Positions 1-6,656 of a stretch of DNA of 9,545 bases are shown piece after piece. Position numbers and translations under genes: made by a program. The stretch lies in NCBI GenBank assembly GCA_019114645.1, contig DXFC01000016.1, positions 1-9,545 on the forward strand. Reading direction: 5' to 3'. The DNA is from Candidatus Halomonas stercoripullorum. Its GTDB lineage: Bacteria > Pseudomonadota > Gammaproteobacteria > Pseudomonadales > Halomonadaceae. The notes under the pieces were generated by a model. It saw only the letters and a list, made by a program, of their open reading frames with translations, had not been told where the DNA came from and did not search any database. Every line of letters starts with the position of its first letter. Within the stretch, counting starts at the first letter, position 1.

Positions 1-314
1 TCCTCCAGGTCGAGCGCAAATATCTTGTTGGGGAAGGGAGTGTGGATATACAGCCTGCCATCGCCAACATAGAGCGGGCCACCTTCATGACCACGTAATA
101 CCCCTGTGGAAAACTGCCAGACTGAACGTAGCTCGTTGACGTTTTCTTTGTTGATTTGATCCAGCTCGCTGAAGCGATGGCCCTGATAGTTGCCTAGCTG
201 AGTTGCCCAGAGCTCAGGGTTTTGCTGGAGTTCGAGTTGGTTCTGGTTGGCCTGTGCCACGGATACCGCGAGGAACCCCGCGGCCGCCAGGGCGTAGCCA
301 GTCATCCTAAGCAT
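1..314 (-). CDS. xoxF: PQQ-dependent methanol dehydrogenase, XoxF type, N-terminal part (runs off left edge)
   Basis: Reading the minus strand from 314 gives 104 codons that stay open to the window edge. Residues 1-22 form a signal peptide: a short basic start (MLRM), a hydrophobic Ala/Leu/Val core and an AQA cleavage site. The enzyme should therefore be periplasmic. The mature start carries methanol dehydrogenase family landmarks: FSELDQINKENV, then STGVLRGHEG, then IHTPFPNKIFALDL. The STGVLRGHEG and HTPFPN forms match XoxF better than MxaF, and differ clearly from ethanol dehydrogenases of the ExaA/PedH kind. The family uses PQQ to oxidise methanol and other primary alcohols and passes electrons to a cytochrome c. 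XoxF enzymes normally need a lanthanide, but the metal-binding residues lie outside the window, so this is inferred. A GGAG at 323-326 sits 8 nt before the ATG, which supports this start; a second in-frame ATG lies at 305. The gene diverges from the PQQ operon that makes its cofactor. Confidence 0.87.
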   Translation of the reverse strand, partial: MLRMTGYALAAAGFLAVSVAQANQNQLELQQNPELWATQLGNYQGHRFSELDQINKENVNELRSVWQFSTGVLRGHEGGPLYVGDGRLYIHTPFPNKIFALDLE

Positions 315-659
315 GATGCATTCTCCGTCTCACTGAAGCTGTGCCTCGGGGAGCGGGCACATCTTTGTGGTGTTGTTGTGTTTCAGATGTCGACATTTAC
401 ACATCTAGCACACTTTCAGGCTTCAAAACGAGCAATTGAGACTTTAGAACCGCTACCCCAAAATGAATTGACTATTGCTCCATGGCAACAATCTTTAACT
501 ATCGCTGCAAAACCGCACCACAGCTGCTTTTCCTAACGTTTTACGGATGCTTTTAGTCGTTCCAACGCCCCCAATGCGACTTAGGTCGAAATGTAAGTGA
601 CTCAATAATTGCTTTACTTGAAGTGCATGCAAAGAAACCCACCCTGTGGAGGATCCCCC
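315..659. promoter_or_regulatory. Divergent control region between xoxF and pqqA
   Basis: This stretch of about 345 bp separates two divergent start codons and is visibly richer in A and T than the flanking genes, most strongly from about 380 to 625. It must hold the promoters for xoxF (leftward) and pqqA (rightward). I could not assign either with confidence. A TTGACT at 468-473 resembles a -35 element, but no good -10 lies 16-18 nt downstream. Short dyads are present: ATGTCGACAT at 387-396, ATTG-N11-CAAT at 474-492, CGAC-N4-GTCG at 577-587 and CAAT-A-ATTG at 603-611. An open frame at 222-536 crosses part of the region but shows no protein-like features, so I treat the region as non-coding. 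Confidence 0.6.
385..406. promoter_or_regulatory. Palindromic candidate operator upstream of xoxF
   Basis: ATGTCGACAT at 387-396 is a perfect 10-bp palindrome. It overlaps a second inverted pair, AGATGT at 385-390 and ACATCT at 401-406, separated by 10 nt. The palindrome centre lies about 77 nt before the xoxF start codon and about 268 nt before pqqA, so a regulator bound here would more likely act on xoxF. No family of regulator can be named from the sequence, and a 10-bp palindrome could occur by chance. Confidence 0.25.
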
Positions 660-731
660 ATGTGGACCAAGCCTGCTTACAACGACCTTCGGCTCGGCTT
701 CGAAGTTACGTTGTACATTTCCAATCGTTGA
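660..731 (+). CDS. pqqA: PQQ precursor peptide PqqA (23 aa)
   Basis: A 23-codon gene encodes the ribosomal precursor of pyrroloquinoline quinone. It starts MWTKPAYNDLRLG and ends in LYISNR, which is the standard PqqA sequence and length (22-24 aa). The two residues that become PQQ are present with the required spacing: Glu15 and Tyr19 in an E-x-x-x-Y motif. A strong GGAGG at 648-652 lies 7 nt before the ATG. PqqE links the Glu and Tyr side chains while PqqD holds the peptide. The gene is first in the operon and is followed by a strong hairpin before pqqB, in keeping with the high dose of substrate peptide needed. It is easily missed because a longer open frame in another phase (646-1068) covers it. 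Identification is firm. Confidence 0.97.
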   Translation: MWTKPAYNDLRLGFEVTLYISNR

Positions 732-755
732 GTCACTTCATGCGGTAGCATCGAC

Positions 756-796
756 CGGCTGGCGCCCTGACGGGCGCCAGCCGTTGTTGGTTTATT
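756..796 (+). terminator. Hairpin between pqqA and pqqB, probable attenuator or leaky terminator
   Basis: CGGCTGGCGCCC at 756-767 pairs perfectly with GGGCGCCAGCCG at 772-783 around the 4-nt loop TGAC, giving a 12-bp stem with 11 G-C pairs. The next bases, TTGTTGGTTTATT (784-796), are T-rich but interrupted by G, so termination would be partial. The hairpin begins 24 nt after the pqqA stop and ends 26 nt before the pqqB start. Such a placement would give abundant pqqA transcript and less of the enzyme genes. It might instead protect the 3' end of a processed pqqA mRNA. The structure is directly visible; the role is inferred. Confidence 0.65.
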
Positions 797-809
797 ACTG
801 GAGTTCTGC

Positions 810-1736
810 ATGCATGTCCTCGTTCTGGGCGCTGCCGCTGGCGGTGGCTATCCCCAGTGGAACTGCAACTGTTCCCTTTGTCTTGGTTATCGCACAGGTA
901 GTATCACAGCGAGCTCGCGCACCCAGTCCTCCATCGCCATCAGCAGTGACGGTGAGCGCTGGCTGCTGTGCAACGCCTCACCGGACATCCGCAGTCAGCT
1001 GGCCGCCAACCCCGAGCTGCACCCCCGGCGCATTCCCCGGGACAGCGGCATCAGCGGCGTGGTGCTGATGGATGCCCAGATCGATCACGTTACCGGTCTG
1101 CTGTCACTGCGCGAAGGCTGTCCTTTTGATGTGTGGTGCACGCCCAACGTGCATCAGGATCTCAGTAGCGGCTTTCCCCTGTTCCCGATGCTGGCGCACT
1201 GGGGCGGTCTGAACTGGCAGGCTATCGACATTGATAAAGGGCGTCAGGAAACCAGTTTCGAAATACCCGCCTGCCCGGGCCTGCTAATTACCGCCGTCGC
1301 CTTGACCAGCAATGCGCCCCCATACTCACCCCGGCGTGGCTCGCCCACCCCGGGAGACAATATCGGCTTGCTGATCGAGGACCGCGCACGTCAAACACGA
1401 CTGTTCTATGCACCGGGCCTCGGGCAGCTCGATGATCGTGTACGCGGTTTTCTGAGACAGGCCGACTGTGTACTTGTCGACGGCACCGTATGGCATGATG
1501 ATGAACTGAGTCGGGCAGGGGTGGGCACGTCCACCGGGACCGACATGGGCCATCTGGCATTATCAGGCCCGGGCGGGTTGCTTGAGGAGCTCAGCGCACT
1601 GCCTCAAGCCACCCGCCGGGTGTTGATTCATATCAACAACACCAACCCGATTCTCAACGAACATTCGCCGGAACGGGCTTCACTTGATGCTGCCGGCATT
1701 GAGGTCGCCTTTGATGGCATGCGCCTGGAGATATGA
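810..1736 (+). CDS. pqqB: PQQ biosynthesis protein PqqB (metallo-beta-lactamase fold hydroxylase)
   Basis: The 308-residue product has the usual PqqB length and sequence. It opens with a beta strand and a glycine run (GAAAGGGYPQWNCNCSLC) that holds the family's C-x-C-x2-C zinc site at Cys19, Cys21 and Cys24. DAQIDH at residues 88-93 is the PqqB form of the metallo-beta-lactamase metal motif, followed by GLLSLREG. Near the C-terminus are MGHLALSGPGG and IHINNTNP, also typical of the family. PqqB has been described as an iron-dependent oxygenase that hydroxylates the tyrosine ring of the Glu-Tyr intermediate; older work proposed transport of PQQ. No signal peptide is visible, so it is cytoplasmic. 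GGAG at 800-803 lies 6 nt before the ATG. The gene follows the pqqA hairpin, and 65 nt separate it from pqqC. Confidence 0.96.
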   Translation: MHVLVLGAAAGGGYPQWNCNCSLCLGYRTGSITASSRTQSSIAISSDGERWLLCNASPDIRSQLAANPELHPRRIPRDSGISGVVLMDAQIDHVTGLLSLREGCPFDVWCTPNVHQDLSSGFPLFPMLAHWGGLNWQAIDIDKGRQETSFEIPACPGLLITAVALTSNAPPYSPRRGSPTPGDNIGLLIEDRARQTRLFYAPGLGQLDDRVRGFLRQADCVLVDGTVWHDDELSRAGVGTSTGTDMGHLALSGPGGLLEELSALPQATRRVLIHINNTNPILNEHSPERASLDAAGIEVAFDGMRLEI

Positions 1737-1801
1737 ACCGGCACTGCCTGGTGACGTCATAACAATAATGACCTGCACGTCTTGTCAGGAGAGAACGTCT
1801 C

Positions 1802-2590
1802 ATGACCTCTATCGCTACACCCTTTGTCAGTTCAACCAACCCAGCAGACGGCGACGGCTTGTCACCTGCGGCATTCCGTGAGGCCTTGCTGGCCAAGGGC
1901 GCCTATTATCACGTGCACCACCCCTACCAGATCGACATGACCGAGGGGCGCGCAACGCCTGAACAGATCCGCGGCTGGGTGGCCAATCGTTTTTATTACC
2001 AGATCAACATTCCGCAGAAGGACGCCGCGTTACTGGCCAACTGCCCTGACGCCGCCACTCGCCGCCGCTGGATTCAACGCCTGCTCGACCACGACGGCCA
2101 TGATGCCGATGGTGGCGGCATTGAAGCGTGGCTGACCCTGGGCGAAGCCGTGGGGCTCTCCCGCGACGAGCTATGGTCACAGGAGCATGTGCTGCCCGGG
2201 GTGCGCTTCGCGGTGGATGCTTATGTCAATTTTGTGCGCCGTGCTGACTGGCGTGAAGCTGCGATCTCTTCACTCACCGAGTTGTTTGCCCCCGTAGCAC
2301 ACCAGAGCCGCCTCGATACCTGGCCGGACCATTACCCCTGGATTGATGAAGCCGGCTACGGTTATTTCCGCAAGCGCCTGAAAGAGGCGCGACGCGACGT
2401 GGAGCACGGACTGGAGGTGGCACTGGCAGTTTGTACCACGGCCGCCGCTCAACAACGGGCACTGGAGATATTGCAATTCAAGCTCGACATACTGTGGTCA
2501 ATGCTCGACGCCATGACCCTGGCCTACCAGCTTGAGCGCCCTCCTTACCATACCGTTACCAACCAACGCGTCTTCCACAAGGGGCTTTAA
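1802..2590 (+). CDS. pqqC: Pyrroloquinoline-quinone synthase PqqC
   Basis: The 262-residue product is close to the usual 250 or so for PqqC, with about 12 extra residues at the N-terminus. PqqC is a cofactor-free oxidase of the TENA/THI-4-like all-helical fold. It carries out the last step, ring closure and eight-electron oxidation of the intermediate AHQQ to PQQ using oxygen. Conserved blocks are visible: YYHVHHPYQ (residues 35-43), NRFYYQINIPQKDA (62-75), DHDGH (96-100), DHYPWID (176-182, with the conserved His178) and YFRKRLKEARRDVEHGL (188-204). These hold the His, Arg and Tyr residues that line the active site. A GGAG at 1788-1791 lies 10 nt before the ATG. The next gene, pqqD, starts 2 nt after the stop, so the two are probably translationally coupled. 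PqqC and PqqD are separate here, not fused as in some methylotrophs. Confidence 0.97.
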   Translation: MTSIATPFVSSTNPADGDGLSPAAFREALLAKGAYYHVHHPYQIDMTEGRATPEQIRGWVANRFYYQINIPQKDAALLANCPDAATRRRWIQRLLDHDGHDADGGGIEAWLTLGEAVGLSRDELWSQEHVLPGVRFAVDAYVNFVRRADWREAAISSLTELFAPVAHQSRLDTWPDHYPWIDEAGYGYFRKRLKEARRDVEHGLEVALAVCTTAAAQQRALEILQFKLDILWSMLDAMTLAYQLERPPYHTVTNQRVFHKGL

Positions 2591-2592
2591 AG

Positions 2593-2877
2593 ATGGACAC
2601 GACCAGGACAGAGACCATCTACCGCCTGCGCTCTGGCTGGCGCCTGCAGTGGGAAGAGGCCCAGGGACGCCATGTACTGCTCTATCCTGAAGGCATGGTA
2701 CAGCTCAATGACAGCGCTGGTGCCATCCTGACCCAACTCGATGGCAACCGGGATGTGGCCACCGTGGTAAGTCACCTGCAGGCGCAGTTTCCCGATGCTC
2801 CCGCTGCGGCGATTGAGCAGGATGTGCATGAGTTCCTGCTCGATGCCGCTCAACAAGGCTGGATAGAGCATGTCTAG
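2593..2877 (+). CDS. pqqD: PQQ biosynthesis peptide chaperone PqqD
   Basis: The 94-residue product has the family's usual length. PqqD is the founding member of the RiPP recognition element fold: a small winged-helix-like domain that binds PqqA and delivers it to PqqE. The hallmark segment QLNDSAGAILTQLDGNRDV (about residues 37-55) matches the conserved core with the LN, the small-residue helix and the DG turn. It is followed by a hydrophobic helix and a C-terminal stretch ending GWIEHV. AAGGGG at 2579-2584 lies 8 nt before the ATG and overlaps the end of pqqC. The 3' end overlaps the pqqE start by 8 nt, which suits tight coupling of two proteins that form a complex. Confidence 0.95.
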   Translation: MDTTRTETIYRLRSGWRLQWEEAQGRHVLLYPEGMVQLNDSAGAILTQLDGNRDVATVVSHLQAQFPDAPAAAIEQDVHEFLLDAAQQGWIEHV

Positions 2878-4021
2878 CACAACTCCCAACCCGGCTCTTC
2901 CGGGTGCTACCGGCGCCCCACTGTGGCTACTTGCCGAGCTCACCTATCGCTGTCCACTGCAGTGCGCCTACTGCTCCAATCCACTCGAGTTTGCTGCGGT
3001 GAAAGAGGAGCTCTCTACCACGGAGTGGATCGAAGTATTGGCCCAGGCCCGGGCCATGGGTGCAGTGCAGATGGGGTTCTCCGGTGGCGAGCCACTCTTG
3101 CGCCAGGATCTCGAAGCCCTGGTGGCCGAAGCCCATCGCTTGGGGTTCTATACCAACCTGATCACCTCTGGACTTGGGCTCGATGAAGCCCGTATCGAGG
3201 CCCTGCGCACTGCAGGGCTCGACCATATCCAGATTAGCCTGCAGGCCTCCGATGCTGACGTGGCCGCTGCCATTGCCGGATCGCGCAAGGCTCACGCCAA
3301 GAAGCTGGCCATGGCGCGCGCCGTCAAGGCGGCAGGCTATCCCATGGTGCTCAACGTGGTGCTGCATCGGCACAATATCGACCGCCTCGACGCCATTATC
3401 GCGCTGTGCGACGAACTGGGAGCCGACGCCGTAGAACTGGCCAATTGCCAAATGTATGGCTGGGCCCACCTCAATCGCGAAGGATTGCTACCCAGTCGTG
3501 CCCAGTTGGAAGCCGCCGAAGCCACTACCGCCCGCTGGCGTGAGCAACTCACTGAGCGTGGGCGCAACATGCGCCTGCTGTTCGTGGTGCCGGATTACTA
3601 CAACGAACGCCCCAAGGCGTGCATGGGCGGCTGGGGGGCGATTTTCATGACCGTCGCTCCCGACGGTGCCGTGCTGCCGTGTCACAGTGCCCGGATGCTG
3701 CCCATGAGTTTCCCCAACGTACGCGAACAGCCACTGCGCGAAATCTGGTATGACAGTGAGCCCTTCAACCGCTACCGTGGCGACGCCTGGATGCAGGAGC
3801 CGTGCCGCAGTTGTGACGAACGTCACCAGGATGTCGGCGGCTGTCGCTGCCAGGCCTACCTGTTAACCGGAGATGCTGCCGCGACCGACCCCGTCTGTTC
3901 GCTGTCACCGGACCATCACTTGGTCGAAGCGGCCCGCCGCGAGGCAGATACAGCTACCGTCGAGATGGTGGATCTGACGTTACGCAACGTGCATGAGTCA
4001 CGCGTTTTCTGCCGCGACTGA
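2870..4021 (+). CDS. pqqE: PqqA peptide cyclase PqqE (radical SAM/SPASM)
   Basis: The 383-residue product is a full-length radical SAM enzyme that forms the carbon-carbon bond between Glu and Tyr of PqqA. The radical SAM cluster motif C-x3-C-x2-C is at Cys28, Cys32 and Cys35, after a conserved LAELTYRCPLQC start. The SAM-binding GGEP motif is at residues 72-75. The C-terminal SPASM part has the expected cysteines at 251, 271, 312, 315, 325, 327 and 343, with Asp321 placed like the aspartate ligand reported for one auxiliary cluster in PqqE. All cluster ligands therefore look intact. A GGA at 2861-2863 lies 6 nt before the ATG, inside pqqD. The 3' end overlaps the longest reading of pqqF by 29 nt. 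The product is cytoplasmic and acts with PqqD on PqqA. Confidence 0.97.
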   Translation: MSSTTPNPALPGATGAPLWLLAELTYRCPLQCAYCSNPLEFAAVKEELSTTEWIEVLAQARAMGAVQMGFSGGEPLLRQDLEALVAEAHRLGFYTNLITSGLGLDEARIEALRTAGLDHIQISLQASDADVAAAIAGSRKAHAKKLAMARAVKAAGYPMVLNVVLHRHNIDRLDAIIALCDELGADAVELANCQMYGWAHLNREGLLPSRAQLEAAEATTARWREQLTERGRNMRLLFVVPDYYNERPKACMGGWGAIFMTVAPDGAVLPCHSARMLPMSFPNVREQPLREIWYDSEPFNRYRGDAWMQEPCRSCDERHQDVGGCRCQAYLLTGDAAATDPVCSLSPDHHLVEAARREADTATVEMVDLTLRNVHESRVFCRD

Positions 4022-6485
4022 AGACGCTGACGACATGCCTCCCCTACTGAAGACACGCCATGCCGGGCTGCCACCGGGCTCTCGCTTGCATGAAGCCCGG
4101 CTGCCCAACGGGTTACAAATCGCGGCCGTGCAAGTCCCTGACGCACGCCTGCAGCGCCTGGTCGGCGCTGCAGGAATAGGTTATCTGGATGAGCCGGTTG
4201 AGTATCGCGGCCTGGCCCACCTGCTTGAGCACGCCTTGTTTCTGGGCTCGGCCAACTTTCCTGGCGCCGGCGAACTGGCAGGTTGGGTTAGTGAGCACGG
4301 CGGGCGTTATAACGCTCACACCAATGAATACACCACCGACTTCCACCTGCATCTGCCACCCGAGGCGTGCGAAGAAGGGTTGATTCGACTGGTGGATATA
4401 CTGGCCCGACCCTGTTTCAAGCCTGAACGCATCGCCCATGAGGTCGGGGTTCTGGATGCCGAGTTTCAGGCCCGCCTGGCCGATCCCGCCCTGCATCGGC
4501 TCGCCGCACTGGGTCAGCTGTGCCGTGAGGGCCACCCCGCCCGCGACTGTCATGCCGGTAACCGCACCAGCCTGGGTAGCGACATCTCAGGATTGACGGC
4601 TCAGCTCACTGACTTCCATGCTCGTCACTACCGTAGTGGCCGCATGGCCCTGGTGATGCTTGGCCCCCTGCCCCTTGAAACCCAGGTGGCACTGCTTGAA
4701 CGACACGCTACGGAACTGCCAGTCGGTGACCCGCCGCCTTTGCAGCGAACCTGGCGCTGGGGCCAACCCGGTGGCATTGCCTGGCAGCTTCCCACAGCCG
4801 ACCCCCACACTTCAACGCTCGAACTCTTCTGGCCTCTGCCTGACCAGCACACCAGCGCACACGCTTCATGGCTTGAGAGAGTCGCCTCCCGATTGGCTGA
4901 CGGCCACCTTGCCGCCACCCTTCAGGCTGCTATCGGCCTTGACCGTCTCGACATCTCCCACACTCCGACGGGCATGGGGCCTGCGTTGGCCATACAGCTG
5001 AGCCCTGCTCCGGATGAAGCAACGCTACAGATCATGTTCAGTGCCTGTTGCACAGCGCTGGAGCGGGCTCTTGCTACCCCGCAGCCGCCCCCACTCGCAC
5101 CTTGGGACAAGCCTGACCTCGACGCCTGGCCCCGACACTACGCTTGTCAGCTAGCCGCCGGTAACGGCAAAACGTCTGAGATTGATAAAGCAGACAAACC
5201 GCTTTCGCTACTGACCCCTGACCAGTGCCGCCTGCTTTGGCGCTCCCCCGCCATTGCCGCTAGCGCAAGGTCTCTGCCCGAGACAGGGACCCTTTGGCAC
5301 CCGCAACCATTGCCCAGTGTCGGCATTACGCCGCTTGCCTGGCGAGTTCCGCCCGCTTTCAACAGGGTTCGCTCGCCCAGCCCCGCTTCTCCAGCGGGCC
5401 GGCAACAGCCCGAGTTCCGTCAGGGTGTATGGGTCGGTGAGCCTCTGCGTCTGGCCGATGCGCCACCCGCCACTCTATGCCTGGGCTGGCCCGCCCCGGC
5501 ATCGCAGCGAACCGCACGCCTGGCGCAGTGGCAACGTAACAGCCTGTCGCTACGCCAAGCCGCCACTGCCAATGGCATGCGCCTGATCCTTGACAACGAC
5601 AACCGGGGCGACTGGCTGATTGCGACGGGCCAGGAGGGGCAACTCGTACGACTCGCCAGGTTGGCACTGGATTGCTGGCCTGAACAGCCTGCCATCCAAC
5701 CTGACACTGGTGCCACAGGACTCCTGGCACAGCGTATATTGGCCAAGCTTGACGACTCACCGCCTTTCGCCAGCCAGCACAGTCATAACACCGCTCCACT
5801 GGCGTGGCTCAGCAGCGATGCCGAGCTCAAGGCCGCTCAGGTATTATTGCACCAGCAGACTACAGTGACTCTGCGGGGCACATCATCGCCAGAAGTGGCG
5901 ACAATGCAGCACTCCACTCTTCTACACCTGACACCTCAGAGCGACGAGCATGGCGTTATGCTGGAGGTGGCCGGCCCCAATGACACTCCCCACAGCCGCT
6001 GGCTGCTGCAACTGTTAGCCCAGTGCCACGATGCTGCTTTTCAGTACGAGATGCGCCACCGGCGTGGGCTTGGCTATGCCGCTGCAGTACGCTATCGCGA
6101 GGTGTCGGGGGCGCCTCGCCTGGCTTATGTGGTGCAATCTCCCCATGCTGCTACTGACATATTGCGCGACGCCATACACGACTTCCTGGTTGAGCAGGGT
6201 GCAGCGCTGGCACGACCAGGCAGGGACGAAATAATGCAGCTCAAGCGTGGCCTGAGTGCCCGCACCGGTTCGCCCGAAACCCATGCCGAGGCCACCGAGC
6301 GTCTGTGGCAAGCATTACGCTGCCATGCAGCAGCGGGTCGTGACACTTCGCCCTGGCAGCCACTGCCCTGGGTCGCTGAAGCGCAAACACTGGCCATGCT
6401 AGAGCCTAACGACCTCACCTCACTGGCAGACGCGCTTGCCCGAGGCCACTTGCCACAACGCTGGTGGCTGCATGTTCCGCACTAG
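3993..6485 (+). CDS. pqqF: PqqF, M16 family zinc peptidase of PQQ biosynthesis
   Basis: The product of up to 830 residues is an M16 (pitrilysin/insulinase) metallopeptidase. The inverted zinc motif HLLEH spans residues 76-80 (His76, Glu79, His80). The third ligand is Glu157, 77 residues after His80, and Glu150 also sits at the family's spacing. A conserved GGRYNAHTNEYTTDFHL segment (103-119) and the C-terminal RRGLGY motif near residue 690 complete the family picture. PqqF is thought to cleave the crosslinked PqqA so that the Glu-Tyr core is released. The start is uncertain. ATG 3993 overlaps pqqE by 29 nt and has no clear ribosome site; ATG 4035, 13 nt after the pqqE stop, would give 816 residues and a leader closer to Pseudomonas PqqF. 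The middle (about residues 360-480) is Pro/Ala-rich and poorly conserved, as is common in this family. Confidence 0.93.
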   Translation: MSHAFSAATEDADDMPPLLKTRHAGLPPGSRLHEARLPNGLQIAAVQVPDARLQRLVGAAGIGYLDEPVEYRGLAHLLEHALFLGSANFPGAGELAGWVSEHGGRYNAHTNEYTTDFHLHLPPEACEEGLIRLVDILARPCFKPERIAHEVGVLDAEFQARLADPALHRLAALGQLCREGHPARDCHAGNRTSLGSDISGLTAQLTDFHARHYRSGRMALVMLGPLPLETQVALLERHATELPVGDPPPLQRTWRWGQPGGIAWQLPTADPHTSTLELFWPLPDQHTSAHASWLERVASRLADGHLAATLQAAIGLDRLDISHTPTGMGPALAIQLSPAPDEATLQIMFSACCTALERALATPQPPPLAPWDKPDLDAWPRHYACQLAAGNGKTSEIDKADKPLSLLTPDQCRLLWRSPAIAASARSLPETGTLWHPQPLPSVGITPLAWRVPPAFNRVRSPSPASPAGRQQPEFRQGVWVGEPLRLADAPPATLCLGWPAPASQRTARLAQWQRNSLSLRQAATANGMRLILDNDNRGDWLIATGQEGQLVRLARLALDCWPEQPAIQPDTGATGLLAQRILAKLDDSPPFASQHSHNTAPLAWLSSDAELKAAQVLLHQQTTVTLRGTSSPEVATMQHSTLLHLTPQSDEHGVMLEVAGPNDTPHSRWLLQLLAQCHDAAFQYEMRHRRGLGYAAAVRYREVSGAPRLAYVVQSPHAATDILRDAIHDFLVEQGAALARPGRDEIMQLKRGLSARTGSPETHAEATERLWQALRCHAAAGRDTSPWQPLPWVAEAQTLAMLEPNDLTSLADALARGHLPQRWWLHVPH

Positions 6486-6656
6486 CCCTATACCACCACT
6501 CGAACCCTCTGGCGTTGCCTAGTCCCGAAATGTTGCCAAGCAGCAACTCTGTTATGTCGCCACGCACATCGCGTTCGGCTCATCTGGCCTAGACTGACTA
6601 GATAGTGAACTGTTTTATCCCGACATATTCACCAACAACAAGACAGGGAAATAGCA

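Noticed and set aside
222..536. 104-codon plus-strand frame over the xoxF start and divergent region
   Set aside because: It overlaps the xoxF coding start on the other strand, runs through the AT-rich control region, and its product has no recognisable domain or coding-like composition.
646..1068. 140-codon plus-strand frame at the start of the pqq operon
   Set aside because: It covers pqqA, the hairpin and the start of pqqB in another phase. The product is low-complexity Pro/Ser/Ala, and both true genes are unmistakable.
1752..1772. TGACGTCA palindrome and GTCAT-N7-ATGAC dyad in the pqqB-pqqC gap
   Set aside because: The stem is only 5 bp with a 7-nt loop and no T-tract, so it supports neither a terminator nor a clear operator within the operon.
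2927..3469. 180-codon minus-strand frame inside pqqE
   Set aside because: It is an antisense shadow in GC-rich coding DNA; pqqE carries all its cluster motifs on the plus strand.
5147..5400. Possible domain break or insertion in the middle of pqqF
   Set aside because: The region is Pro/Ala-rich and poorly conserved, but the frame is continuous and base composition matches the rest of the gene. Divergent middle parts are usual for PqqF.
6532..6546. GTTGC-N6-GCAAC inverted repeat after pqqF
   Set aside because: A 5-bp stem without a following T-run is too weak to call a terminator, and none better was seen between pqqF and gfa.
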